Of a DNA stretch of 64,000 bases, positions 55,301-62,397 are shown piece by piece. The stretch comes from VAZQ01 sp035293945 (GTDB taxonomy: Bacteria; Pseudomonadota; Alphaproteobacteria; Rhizobiales; Xanthobacteraceae). Under the pieces are notes generated by a model that searched no databases, was not told the DNA's origin, and saw only the letters and a program-made list of their open reading frames with translations. The stretch spans positions 1-64,000 of the forward strand of contig DATGLV010000019.1 in the NCBI GenBank assembly GCA_035293945.1. Direction: 5' to 3'. Every line of letters starts with the position of its first letter. Position 1 is the first letter of the stretch. The position numbers and the translations under genes are program-made.

Positions 55301-55750
55301 ATGATCCGATTCTTCGCGAGCACGCGGAAGGGTCTCACGCCGGAGGCACCGACCGCCCTCCGGCTCGCCTTCGGCGATCACGATATTATCGTGCGACCCG
55401 ACGACGTACTATTGGAGCCCAGCGGGCGCCGCCTGCTGCGGCGGGTGCGGACCGGCCATCGCCGATCGTCGGAGGAAGACGATGTCGGCGCGGCTGCCTT
55501 CGTTCTTGCTGCCCGCCAAGCATTCCCTGATGCCCTGGTCCAACTGGTGCATCTCGCAGACCAGGAGGTCTTCGATATTAATCTCAAGCCCAAGCCACTG
55601 GAGACGCGGAAGAAAAGGCTGAGCGACTTCCTTGGCGATATCGGCTCTGGGCACTTTTCGACAAAGCCGTCGTCCCGAACATGCCCTGGCTGCCCGGCCT
55701 TCTTCATCTGCGCGCGCACGCCGGACGGCACCCTCCGCAAGAAATTCTAG
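52370..55750 (+). CDS. ImmA/IrrE peptidase-UvrD helicase-FeS nuclease fusion
   Basis: The 1126-residue protein is much longer than UvrD. Residues 1-190 hold an ImmA/IrrE-type metallopeptidase with HEVGH (84-88) and QMDLFAREFLLP. A UvrD/AddA-type SF1A helicase follows, with Walker A GPGTGKT at 217-223, DEYQD at 423-427, and later motifs (RLMTIHGAKGLEFRAVHLPG, VALSRARDRLFLY). Residues from about 890 form a Cas4/AddB-type PD-(D/E)XK domain with four cysteines (Cys904, Cys1105, Cys1108, Cys1114) that could hold an FeS cluster. Where DYK-TG is expected the sequence is RVRTG (1025-1029), so nuclease activity may be lost. It is 1 bp after the previous gene. Confidence 0.9.
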   Translation: MDAIELARHAAARLHEQAVANGRDPWHPYVFARAEAERRGLDVEVAAQGAAVLNGGRAVYVARDSLILHEDAGTPFERAFLIAHEVGHAELGDGGDPTPAREIDPARSAEAAPVGLDRVVDYGRKQRREVQMDLFAREFLLPRFVVRRLHVEEGLTASAIAERLGAPFTVVAQQLFDALLLPAVKLAVAEENPARALNPEQIAAAAHRSCAYLLEAGPGTGKTQTLAARIEGLLADGVDPRRILVLTFSNKAAREMADRIAAKNKDAAAAMWIGTFHAFGLDLIRRFHAELGLPNDPRLMDRTEAVDRLEAAFPSLGLVQYQNLSDPTQIIADMLSAISRAKDEVVDAKRYAELAANMKRAGGGEAADRAAEVALVYDRYEKLKRDARCVDFGDLVALPVWLLEGNEAIRVHLQAEYDHILVDEYQDVNRSSVRLLAALRPDGRNLWVVGDARQSIYRFRGASSFNMTRFGSADFPGGQRGRLTRNYRSVSEIVDAFSAFAGQMKAGGGEGSLTPERGRGGHPPEHRAVATTGQQTVAIADAIEEMRSAGVGYRDQAVLSTGNEKLSTLGHELERLGIPVLFLGSLFERDEVKDLLAFLSMLVDRRAMGLTRVACGAEFRMSLDDVGLVLDHLRANEGARLAWSSIADRIAGLSAAGAAALHRLADALAGFGPDAGPWTMLATLLLDRTRIAARLSISADVIDRGRCIALWQFLNFVRTQPTGRGQPIVRLLDSVRRLVRLGDERDLRQLPAAAQDIDAVRLMTIHGAKGLEFRAVHLPGMNADTLPRKPPPPPCPPPDGMVEGASGSALDEFHQGQAEEQECLFYVALSRARDRLFLYCPTQKADGKNRSESPFLARMGAGLSHRTVTPSRALPEAPEDRPITWTYEGKLTFTGPQMGLYESCPRRFFYTHVLQVGGRRSMTDFMRMHEAVREVSEAIIAATVSDAEVEVLVSKAFEVQGLDAHDQVGAFRTLAVTMIRFFASTRKGLTPEAPTALRLAFGDHDIIVRPDDVLLEPSGRRLLRRVRTGHRRSSEEDDVGAAAFVLAARQAFPDALVQLVHLADQEVFDINLKPKPLETRKKRLSDFLGDIGSGHFSTKPSSRTCPGCPAFFICARTPDGTLRKKF

Positions 55751-55838
55751 CGCGGCATTACCGGTCGCCCTTTCCGCCGCCGATTGACCGGGTGAGAGCC
55801 CGGCATAGGGCCGGCTCAAGCGAAAAGGGTAAAAATCA

Positions 55839-56267
55839 ATGTCCAATCAAAAACCGTCCGGCCTCGGTGGGCTGGGCAACGGGGCGGAGGCGCCGATCGA
55901 GCACCTCCGCCATGCCGAGCAAGACCTGGAGAAGGCGTTAGAGCAGGAACAGGAGGCCCGCCAAGAGGTCGAGAAGGCCGAAGCCGAGGTGGCGGAAGCG
56001 ATCCGGGAGGTGGAGCACCCGCATCAGTTCACCGTGGAAATTTTCTACGACGGCGTTGGGAAAAAGTTCGAAGTCCGCGCCGAAGAGACGGTCAAGACTT
56101 TGCTGGACAAGGCGATCGCCGCCTTCGGACCGCTGACCAACCCGCACATGCTCTCCCTCTACAAGGGCGGGAACGAACTCGCGGACGCCCAAACGCTGAA
56201 AGAGGCCGGCGTGAAGCCGCACGACGTTCTGCTCCTGCGCCCCAGCAAGGTGAAGGGCGGAGCGTGA
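55839..56267 (+). CDS. Ubiquitin-like protein with coiled-coil N-terminus
   Basis: The 142-residue protein has an N-terminal coiled coil (about residues 17-60; HLRHAEQDLEKALEQEQEAR) and a C-terminal beta-grasp domain (about 64-136): FTVEIFYDGVGKKFEVRAEE, TVKTLLDKAIAAFG, then a C-terminal KPHDVLLLRP. It ends in GGA, so removing the last Ala would expose GG as in ubiquitin precursors. It resembles the DUF2604/multiubiquitin type found with JAB and E1 genes. RBS AAGGG lies 9 bp upstream. It is one base from the JAB gene. Confidence 0.82.
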   Translation: MSNQKPSGLGGLGNGAEAPIEHLRHAEQDLEKALEQEQEARQEVEKAEAEVAEAIREVEHPHQFTVEIFYDGVGKKFEVRAEETVKTLLDKAIAAFGPLTNPHMLSLYKGGNELADAQTLKEAGVKPHDVLLLRPSKVKGGA

Positions 56268-56268
56268 G

Positions 56269-56709
56269 ATGGTGTACCGGCTTAACAAGGGAGTGCTTGA
56301 AGATACCTTCAAGCACTTCCACACCTGTGGCCAGGGGCGGCAGGAGTGCCAGGTCTTGTGGCTGAGTCCTTGGGGCGCGCCGCAAGACATCTCGAAGGTT
56401 GTGCACCCACGGCACAAGGCGCACCTCGGCGGCTTCGAGCTCGACGATCAGTGGATCAGCGATTTTTGGCTCGAGCTCGGCAACACCAACATGGGCATCC
56501 GGGTGCAGTTGCATACCCATCCGCTGGAGGCCTTCCATTCGGAGATCGACGACGCATTTCCGATCATTCACAAGCCCGGCTTTCTGTCCCTGGTGATCCC
56601 AAATTTCGGGCTTGGCCCGGTAGGACTCGACGAGGCCTATCTCACCGAGATCCAATCCGATGGGCGGTGGCAGGAAGTCGCAATTGCCTCGCGGTTGGTG
56701 CTCACATGA
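56269..56709 (+). CDS. JAB/MPN+ isopeptidase
   Basis: The 146-residue protein has the JAMM zinc motif: Glu26, His82 and His84 (QLHTHPLEAFHSEIDDAFP), Ser91 and Asp94. The catalytic set is complete. It should cut after the C-terminal GG of the ubiquitin-like protein, either to process its precursor or to remove it from a target. Its gene overlaps the E1-like gene by 4 bp (ATGA). Confidence 0.87.
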   Translation: MVYRLNKGVLEDTFKHFHTCGQGRQECQVLWLSPWGAPQDISKVVHPRHKAHLGGFELDDQWISDFWLELGNTNMGIRVQLHTHPLEAFHSEIDDAFPIIHKPGFLSLVIPNFGLGPVGLDEAYLTEIQSDGRWQEVAIASRLVLT

Positions 56710-58007
56710 CTCTCCGTGACGCGTTGGATCGCACGCTTCTGCTGATGCGCGATGAAGTCGGCGAGAACGTTCGCGATGACGAACTGGTCGCGGCGCTATC
56801 GGGAACTTCGGTCGCTCTCATTACCGACAGCGCGAATATTAGTTCCCATTCGGCGCAAACGGCCTTCGTCACGGCCGCCATGTTGATGGCGCGATCAGGC
56901 CATCGCGTGCACCTCCTTTGTCCACCAGCCGATTTGGTGGGCCTGCAACCTCCGCTCGGCCCGGGCAACCTTGTCGAGGAGCTTTCGGCCGTCGGCCGCG
57001 ACCTGCTGCCCGGCCAGGCCTTCATCACCGCCGCCCCGGCCGACGTGGTCGATATCGCCATCGCCCTCGGTAGTTCCGAAATTTCGGTTCCGGCGGCCCG
57101 CCGCGTCCGATTGAATGCCACTCCTTGGAGCGGGCGTCTCGGCGACGAAGGCGCCGCGGCTGTTTGGGACGGCGGCTGGTGGCCGCTGGGCGGCATGGCA
57201 GCGGGTGGTTTGGGTGCTACCGAAGCCTTCAAGGCCGCGATGCACAAGCTCGCCTATGCCGCCCGTAATCCCTCCCGGATGAAGACAGTGTTTGGTCCGG
57301 CGGACCGCGTCGTTTTTCGGCTCGCGCCCGATGGCACTCCACTTGTCCAGCAACTTGGCGCCTTCGACTGTGTGAGCGGCGGGGCAATCGTCAACGCGAT
57401 CCTGTATGTCCTCGCGCGTGTCCCTGGCGTCCAAGGTCGCTCGCGAGTCATCGAGCCCGACACGGCCGACATCAGCAACCTCAACCGCTACATGCTGCTC
57501 CGGCACTCACGCCTGAAGCAGCCTAAGGTCGGCGATCTGGCGACGGTCCTCACCGGAACCGGCCTAACCATCGACCCAATCCCCCAGCGATTTGAACCGG
57601 GCGAACTGCGATCACTCTTGCCGCTGGCCGCGTCGGTTCTGGTTGGCGTCGACGACATCCCGACGCGCTGGCTGGTCCAGCGCGCGTCTCCCGACTGGCT
57701 CGGCGTCGGAGCAACGACCCACTGGTCAGCGATGGCGTCATTTCATGTCGCCGGCCTGGGCTGCGCGGAATGTCTCCACTCGACCGATGACCCAGGCAAT
57801 GAGCCGATCCCGACCGTCGCTTTCGTGTCCTTTTGGGGTGGGCTTCTCACGGCAAGCTATTTCCTACGCCACAGGGCCGGCGAGGTCATGCCGACTAGCG
57901 AGCAGCAGGTCTATCTGACGGCGCTGAGGCCCGAGAATCCCTTTTGGTCGCCCGTTCCGCGCCGGCCTCATTGCCCATCCTGCGCGCCGCTCACGAAGCG
58001 CGCTTAA
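56706..58007 (+). CDS. ThiF/E1-like activating enzyme
   Basis: The 433-residue protein has two Rossmann-type segments. The first (about residues 30-75, VALITDSANISSHSAQTAFV) lacks the E1 adenylation pattern. The second has the E1 hallmark EPDTADISNLNRYMLL (N258-L-N-R261). Two zinc motifs, Cys353/Cys356 and Cys423/Cys426, flank a stretch with no Cys. The remaining Cys are one near residue 72 and one in FDCVSGG. It should adenylate the ubiquitin-like protein. A thioester Cys at the usual place is not present. The start at 56,706 shares ATGA with JAB. Confidence 0.83.
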   Translation: MTLRDALDRTLLLMRDEVGENVRDDELVAALSGTSVALITDSANISSHSAQTAFVTAAMLMARSGHRVHLLCPPADLVGLQPPLGPGNLVEELSAVGRDLLPGQAFITAAPADVVDIAIALGSSEISVPAARRVRLNATPWSGRLGDEGAAAVWDGGWWPLGGMAAGGLGATEAFKAAMHKLAYAARNPSRMKTVFGPADRVVFRLAPDGTPLVQQLGAFDCVSGGAIVNAILYVLARVPGVQGRSRVIEPDTADISNLNRYMLLRHSRLKQPKVGDLATVLTGTGLTIDPIPQRFEPGELRSLLPLAASVLVGVDDIPTRWLVQRASPDWLGVGATTHWSAMASFHVAGLGCAECLHSTDDPGNEPIPTVAFVSFWGGLLTASYFLRHRAGEVMPTSEQQVYLTALRPENPFWSPVPRRPHCPSCAPLTKRA

Positions 58008-58124
58008 AGGTGCGCGCACATGCCGATCCGAAAGATCAACTTTCTTTGCCGGTCCCTTTCCGGTTCGCCCGGACGGCACCGATTGAAAAGTAGGGGATTG
58101 GTGGTCTCGCGCCGCGGCCCTCAG

Positions 58125-58152
58125 CTTGGTTCAGCATTCTAGGGGCTACAAT
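58125..58152 (+). promoter_or_regulatory. Candidate promoter for SbcDC pair
   Basis: CTTGGT at 58,125-58,130 and TACAAT at 58,147-58,152 are separated by 16 bp, 50 bp upstream of the SbcD-like start. The -35 is a poor match. If real, the SbcDC pair could be transcribed apart from the ubiquitin-like genes. The surrounding gap, 58,008-58,201, has no gene. Confidence 0.3.
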
Positions 58153-58201
58153 TCCTGAATCGTCCGACTCGGCCAAATAGCAACCTTTACGAGGCGAGAA
58201 T

Positions 58202-59332
58202 ATGCGCTTTGTTCACTCCGCCGATTGGCAAATCGGCAAAGTCTTTAAGCAGTTCGGCGTCAAAGAAGAGGCGCTACGTCAAGCGCGTCTGACCGCCATC
58301 GAGCGGCTTGGCGAACTCGCACGCGACCACGGCGCGGCGCACGTGCTCGTGGCCGGAGACGTATACGACAGCGAGGCGCCAAGTCCGATCACCTTGCGCG
58401 CACCGATCGAGCGCATGAAGCTCTTTCCCGATATCCACTGGCATCTGCTGCCGGGCAACCATGATCCGCACCGGCCCGAAGGTTTGTGGGACCGGCTGCC
58501 GCAGGTTGGCCTGCCGACGAATGTTCACGTCCATTTGACGCCCGCCGTTTTCGAGCTGGACCAACACACCTTCCTCTTGCCAGCGCCGCTGACGCGTAAG
58601 GCAGAATCGAGCGACGTCACTGCCTGGATGGATAGCGCGACCACGCCCGCCGGCGCGTTGCGCATCGGGCTTGCGCACGGCTCCGTCACCAATTTCGGCA
58701 GCGAGGGCGAGGCCACTAACCCAATCGATCCGGCGCGCCCCAAGAGCGCGCGGCTTGACTATCTTGCGCTCGGGGACTGGCACCGCACCCTACAGATCGG
58801 CCCGGCTGCCTGGTATGCCGGCACGCCCGAACCGGACCGCGCTGGGGGCCAGGAGCAGGGCACGGCACTGCTGGTCGACATCCCCGCCACCGGCGCTCCC
58901 GCGTCAGTCACGCCGATCGCCACCGGCACCTATCGCTGGATCACGCGCTTGGAGCGCGTCAGCGACAGTGCCGCGCTCGCCGATCTTGAGCAGCGGCTTC
59001 GCGTTGCACCCGACTTGTCGCGCCTGATCATTCGGCTCCAGCTGGAGGGCTCGCTCCCCATTGCCAACTACGCCGAGCTCCAGCGGCGGCTCATGGATCT
59101 CGAGGCCGCAGTCTTTCATCTCGACGTCGACCAGCACGCGCTGCTCGCGCGCCCAACTGACGCCGATCTTGAGGCCATCGACTTCGATGGCGTGCTGCGC
59201 CGCTGCGCCGATCGCCTACGCAGCGTCGGCAATGATCCCGATCGCAATGCGGATGCGCGCCACCGCGCCGAGGAAGCTCTCGTCGAGCTCTATCTTCGCG
59301 TCGCAGGTGGTGATGGCAAGGAGGCGGCGTGA
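58202..59332 (+). CDS. SbcD/YhaO-like exonuclease
   Basis: The 376-residue metallophosphoesterase has the five-motif set of SbcD/Mre11: motif I SADWQIG (Gln replaces the usual His), GDVYD, GNHDP, HGS and ALGDWHR. Its C-terminal cap is shorter than in E. coli SbcD. It works with the SMC-like ATPase encoded next (stop and start overlap, TGATG) as a DNA-end nuclease. Motif I variation may alter metal binding. Confidence 0.85.
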   Translation: MRFVHSADWQIGKVFKQFGVKEEALRQARLTAIERLGELARDHGAAHVLVAGDVYDSEAPSPITLRAPIERMKLFPDIHWHLLPGNHDPHRPEGLWDRLPQVGLPTNVHVHLTPAVFELDQHTFLLPAPLTRKAESSDVTAWMDSATTPAGALRIGLAHGSVTNFGSEGEATNPIDPARPKSARLDYLALGDWHRTLQIGPAAWYAGTPEPDRAGGQEQGTALLVDIPATGAPASVTPIATGTYRWITRLERVSDSAALADLEQRLRVAPDLSRLIIRLQLEGSLPIANYAELQRRLMDLEAAVFHLDVDQHALLARPTDADLEAIDFDGVLRRCADRLRSVGNDPDRNADARHRAEEALVELYLRVAGGDGKEAA

Positions 59333-62007
59333 TGTTGATCAAGAACCTTGCCGTGGAAGGAATCGGCCGCTTCACCGGCGCGGCGCATGTCGATGGTTTC
59401 GGGCAGGGCGTGAACGTGCTCCCGGCCGGCAATGAGGCCGGCAAGTCCACCCTGTTCAAGGCCATTCGCAGCTGCCTCTTCTTGCGTCACGACAGCAAGA
59501 CCCAAGATATCCGCGATCTTGCGTCCGACGGCTCGCAATTGCCGGCGACGATCGAGCTCGCGTTTGAGCAGAAGGGCCGGACCTATGTGATCCGCAAGTC
59601 ATTCCTCCGCTCGCCCAGCGCGAGCCTGACGGAAGACGGGCGCGAGATCGCTCGCTTCAAGCAGGCCGATGAAGCCGTGTGGGACATCCTGGGCCTGCGT
59701 CCTGGCAGCGGCCGGACGCTTGATGATGGGGCTTTTGGCCTGCTCTGGGTCGGCCAGGGCGCGTCGTTCGCCGCGCCCGTTCCAGGCGCCGGCGCATCGA
59801 ACCTCCTTAATGCGGCGATTGAAGCCGAAGTCGGCGCGCTGGTCGGCGGCGAGCGCGCGCGCCACGTCGTTGACGCGCTCAATGCTGAACTCCGCCGCTA
59901 CCTGACCAACTCCGAGCAGCATCCCAAGACGGATGGCCCGCTCGGCCGCGCCCGGGCTGAACTGGAGCGCTGGCGCGCCCTCGAAGACGAGCACCAGACG
60001 AAGCTCGTGGCGCTCGATGCTCAATTTGCCGAACTAGCCGAGCAACGCCGCCGCCATCGCGAACTGACCGATCCCGTCGCTGCGGAGGAGCTCACGCAGC
60101 AACTTGTCGCCGCGCGTGGGGATCTTGCCGAAGCGCGCGCCGCCGATCAGGAAATCCGCCGCTGCGACGCCGAAAAGTCAGCTGCGCGAGGCGGGCTCGA
60201 TGCCGCCGCACAGCGCTTGACGCAGCATCGAGAGCTCGTCGCGCGGCTCGATGGGAATCGCGCGATCGAGACCACGCTCGCGAAGGAGGTTCCACAGCTT
60301 CTCGGGCGCGAACAGGAAGTCCGCGCGGCGGTCGCCCGCGCGCAGGAACAGATTGCGGGCCTCGAGCGATCGCTCCACACCCTGGCCCGGCGTGACCATC
60401 AGCTGGAGAAGCTCGTCTCGGCAACGGTGCGTGCGCAGCGCAAGGACGAGCTTGCCCGCCAACTCAAGACGGTCGAGCATGCCGCCAAGGAACTGCGCGA
60501 GATCGATGCGCAACTTTCGCAAATCCGCATCAAGCCGAAAATGGTAGAGGACCTCGACGACCTCGACCGCCAGATCGCCACGCTGGACGCTCAGCTATCT
60601 GCCGCCGCGGCTCAGCTCGCGGTCGAGGTCAAGCCCGACGGCACCGGCCGGGTTCGCATCGCCGGCAGCCGCGCTAAGGACTTTTACAGCGCGCCGGTGC
60701 TTGCGCCCATCAAGATCGCGGTCGCTGACCTCGCCGTCATTACGGTGACGCCCGCCGCTCTTCCGCGCCATGAGAAGCGCCAGGAGCTGGATGAAGAGCG
60801 ATCCCAGCTTCTCGAGACCGCTGGCGTAGCGACAGTCGCGGATGCGCATGCTGTTCTAGCCAAGCGGCGCGACCAGGAGGCGGAACGCAAAGCCGTTCTC
60901 GCCCAGCTTAAAGCGCTCAAGGTGGAGGGTGATCCCGAGCAAGTCATCGGCAAGCTCAAGCAGGCGCTTGCCGAGATCGAGGCCGCGATCGCGGCGGCGC
61001 TGGCCGATACGCCGCGCCAGTACTTACCCACGGCCAAGGAGATCGAAGAGGAGAGGTTGATCCTTTCTCAAGAGCGGACCACGCTGGAGGCCCGTCGCGA
61101 CAGCCTTGATGAGGCGCGCGCGCAGCAACAGGACGCGGTGGAATCTGCGGTTAGCGCACGCAGCGCCGTCGAATCCAAGCTTGAGCTTGTGCGCAAGCGT
61201 ATCGCCGAGGACTTGGCGCTTTGCCCCGATGCCGAGCGGACGGCGCGACATACAGCGCTCGTGGCCGAGGTGGCGGCCGCTGAAAGCAAGGTTCAGACGG
61301 CTACGATGACCCTGGATGCGTTGCGCTTGAGCGCGCCCGATCCAAGCGAGATCGAACGTCGGCAGATGCGTTGCGCTCGGCTCGAACAGGCGCTTGAGAA
61401 TCGCAACGACGACCTCAGGCAGCTTGAGCGCGATATCGGGCGTCTCACCGGCCAGATTCAGACGGCCGGCGGCGAGGGGGTCGGCGAAGCTATGGCTGCG
61501 GCGCAGGAGCAGCGAGCGCTCGCCGAGCGCGAATGCGCGCGGATCGAAGAGCGCGTGGCCACGCTCCAGTTGCTGCGCGACACGGTGATGGACTGCCTTA
61601 CCCAAGGGCGCGAGCATTACTATGCGCCGGTGCGCCGCCACGTGCGGCCCTTCCTCAATGACCTGTTTCCCGGCGCGGAGCTCAAACTCGGTGATGGCTT
61701 TGCCATCACGGGCATCAAACGCGAGCGCGCCGAGGCGTTCGATCGGCTCTCGGATGGCACGCAGGAGCAGATTGCCGTGCTTGTGCGGCTCGCGATGGGC
61801 GCCATGCTTGCCGAGCGTGGCGCAGCCGCCCCGATCATTCTCGATGACGCCCTGGTCTATTGCGACGACGACCGGATCGAGCGCATGTTCGATGCGCTCT
61901 GCCGAGCCGGCACGAATCAGCAGATCATTGTGTTGACCTGCCGGCTGCGGAGCTTTGGACCTCTCGGTGGTCAAGCGTTGCGCATCCGCACGGCGCCGGA
62001 GCCCTGA
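59332..62007 (+). CDS. SbcC/YhaN-like SMC-type ATPase
   Basis: The 891-residue protein has Walker A GNEAGKST near residue 37, a long coiled coil, and C-terminal ABC signature LSDGTQEQIAVLVRLA with Walker B IILDDALVYCDD. No CxxC zinc hook is present; instead a beta-rich insert near residues 423-485 (SRAKDFYSAPVLAPIKIAV) lies at the apex, as in YhaN-like proteins. It opens MLIKNLAVEGIGRF. Overlaps the SbcD-like gene at TGATG. The pair resembles the DNA-end sensing complexes that recur in defence islands. Confidence 0.87.
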   Translation: MLIKNLAVEGIGRFTGAAHVDGFGQGVNVLPAGNEAGKSTLFKAIRSCLFLRHDSKTQDIRDLASDGSQLPATIELAFEQKGRTYVIRKSFLRSPSASLTEDGREIARFKQADEAVWDILGLRPGSGRTLDDGAFGLLWVGQGASFAAPVPGAGASNLLNAAIEAEVGALVGGERARHVVDALNAELRRYLTNSEQHPKTDGPLGRARAELERWRALEDEHQTKLVALDAQFAELAEQRRRHRELTDPVAAEELTQQLVAARGDLAEARAADQEIRRCDAEKSAARGGLDAAAQRLTQHRELVARLDGNRAIETTLAKEVPQLLGREQEVRAAVARAQEQIAGLERSLHTLARRDHQLEKLVSATVRAQRKDELARQLKTVEHAAKELREIDAQLSQIRIKPKMVEDLDDLDRQIATLDAQLSAAAAQLAVEVKPDGTGRVRIAGSRAKDFYSAPVLAPIKIAVADLAVITVTPAALPRHEKRQELDEERSQLLETAGVATVADAHAVLAKRRDQEAERKAVLAQLKALKVEGDPEQVIGKLKQALAEIEAAIAAALADTPRQYLPTAKEIEEERLILSQERTTLEARRDSLDEARAQQQDAVESAVSARSAVESKLELVRKRIAEDLALCPDAERTARHTALVAEVAAAESKVQTATMTLDALRLSAPDPSEIERRQMRCARLEQALENRNDDLRQLERDIGRLTGQIQTAGGEGVGEAMAAAQEQRALAERECARIEERVATLQLLRDTVMDCLTQGREHYYAPVRRHVRPFLNDLFPGAELKLGDGFAITGIKRERAEAFDRLSDGTQEQIAVLVRLAMGAMLAERGAAAPIILDDALVYCDDDRIERMFDALCRAGTNQQIIVLTCRLRSFGPLGGQALRIRTAPEP

Positions 62008-62397
62008 TTGGTCTTCCATGCCGCTCATCCGCTGAGCCGTGCGGCGCGAACAGCCAAACCGTTCCTCCACTTGGCGCAGCATGAGACCAGACCGATGGGT
62101 GCGCAACAGGGTGGCGAGATCGAGTAGTTGCTCGGCCTTGGCAAAAGACATGGATTCCTGACAGAATCTGATACCGTGTTCTTCTACGATTGAGCCTAAT
62201 ACTAGACATCATTGAAACAGGCTTGCGAGGGGTCCCGCGAAAATAATACCTTCGTCTGGAAATGGGGGCTGGAAGTCAAGGCGCGAATTCCGTGACACTG
62301 GCCGCTGAAAACTATTCGTCGCTCTTAAAGCGGCGAACGGTTAGCTGTGCACCAAATACAACTCCTAGGCTAGAGAAAATTGCTGGCGACCTGCAAC
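62008..62397. other. Gap with broken regulator
   Basis: It holds a WYL regulator fragment at 62,026-62,151 and, at 62,308-62,330, an imperfect hairpin (TTCGTCGCT with AGCGGCGAA). No complete gene is present. Confidence 0.5.
62026..62151 (-). pseudogene. Truncated WYL-type regulator (N-terminal fragment)
   Basis: The minus strand encodes MSFAKAEQLLDLATLLRTHR and LRQVEERFGCSRRTAQRM, the winged-helix start of WYL-domain regulators. After about 42 residues the match ends abruptly, 19 bp beyond the stop of the SbcC-like gene. The remaining 280 or so residues, including the WYL domain, are missing. This is a remnant, probably of an original regulator of the island convergent with the SbcC-like gene. 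Confidence 0.65.

Noticed and set aside
56346..56705. Longer start for the E1-like gene
   Set aside because: The extension would overlap the whole JAB gene; ATG at 56,706 with the ATGA overlap is much more likely.
61024..62151. 375-residue minus-strand open frame
   Set aside because: Only the first 42 residues resemble a WYL regulator; the rest is antisense to the SbcC-like gene, so only the fragment was kept.
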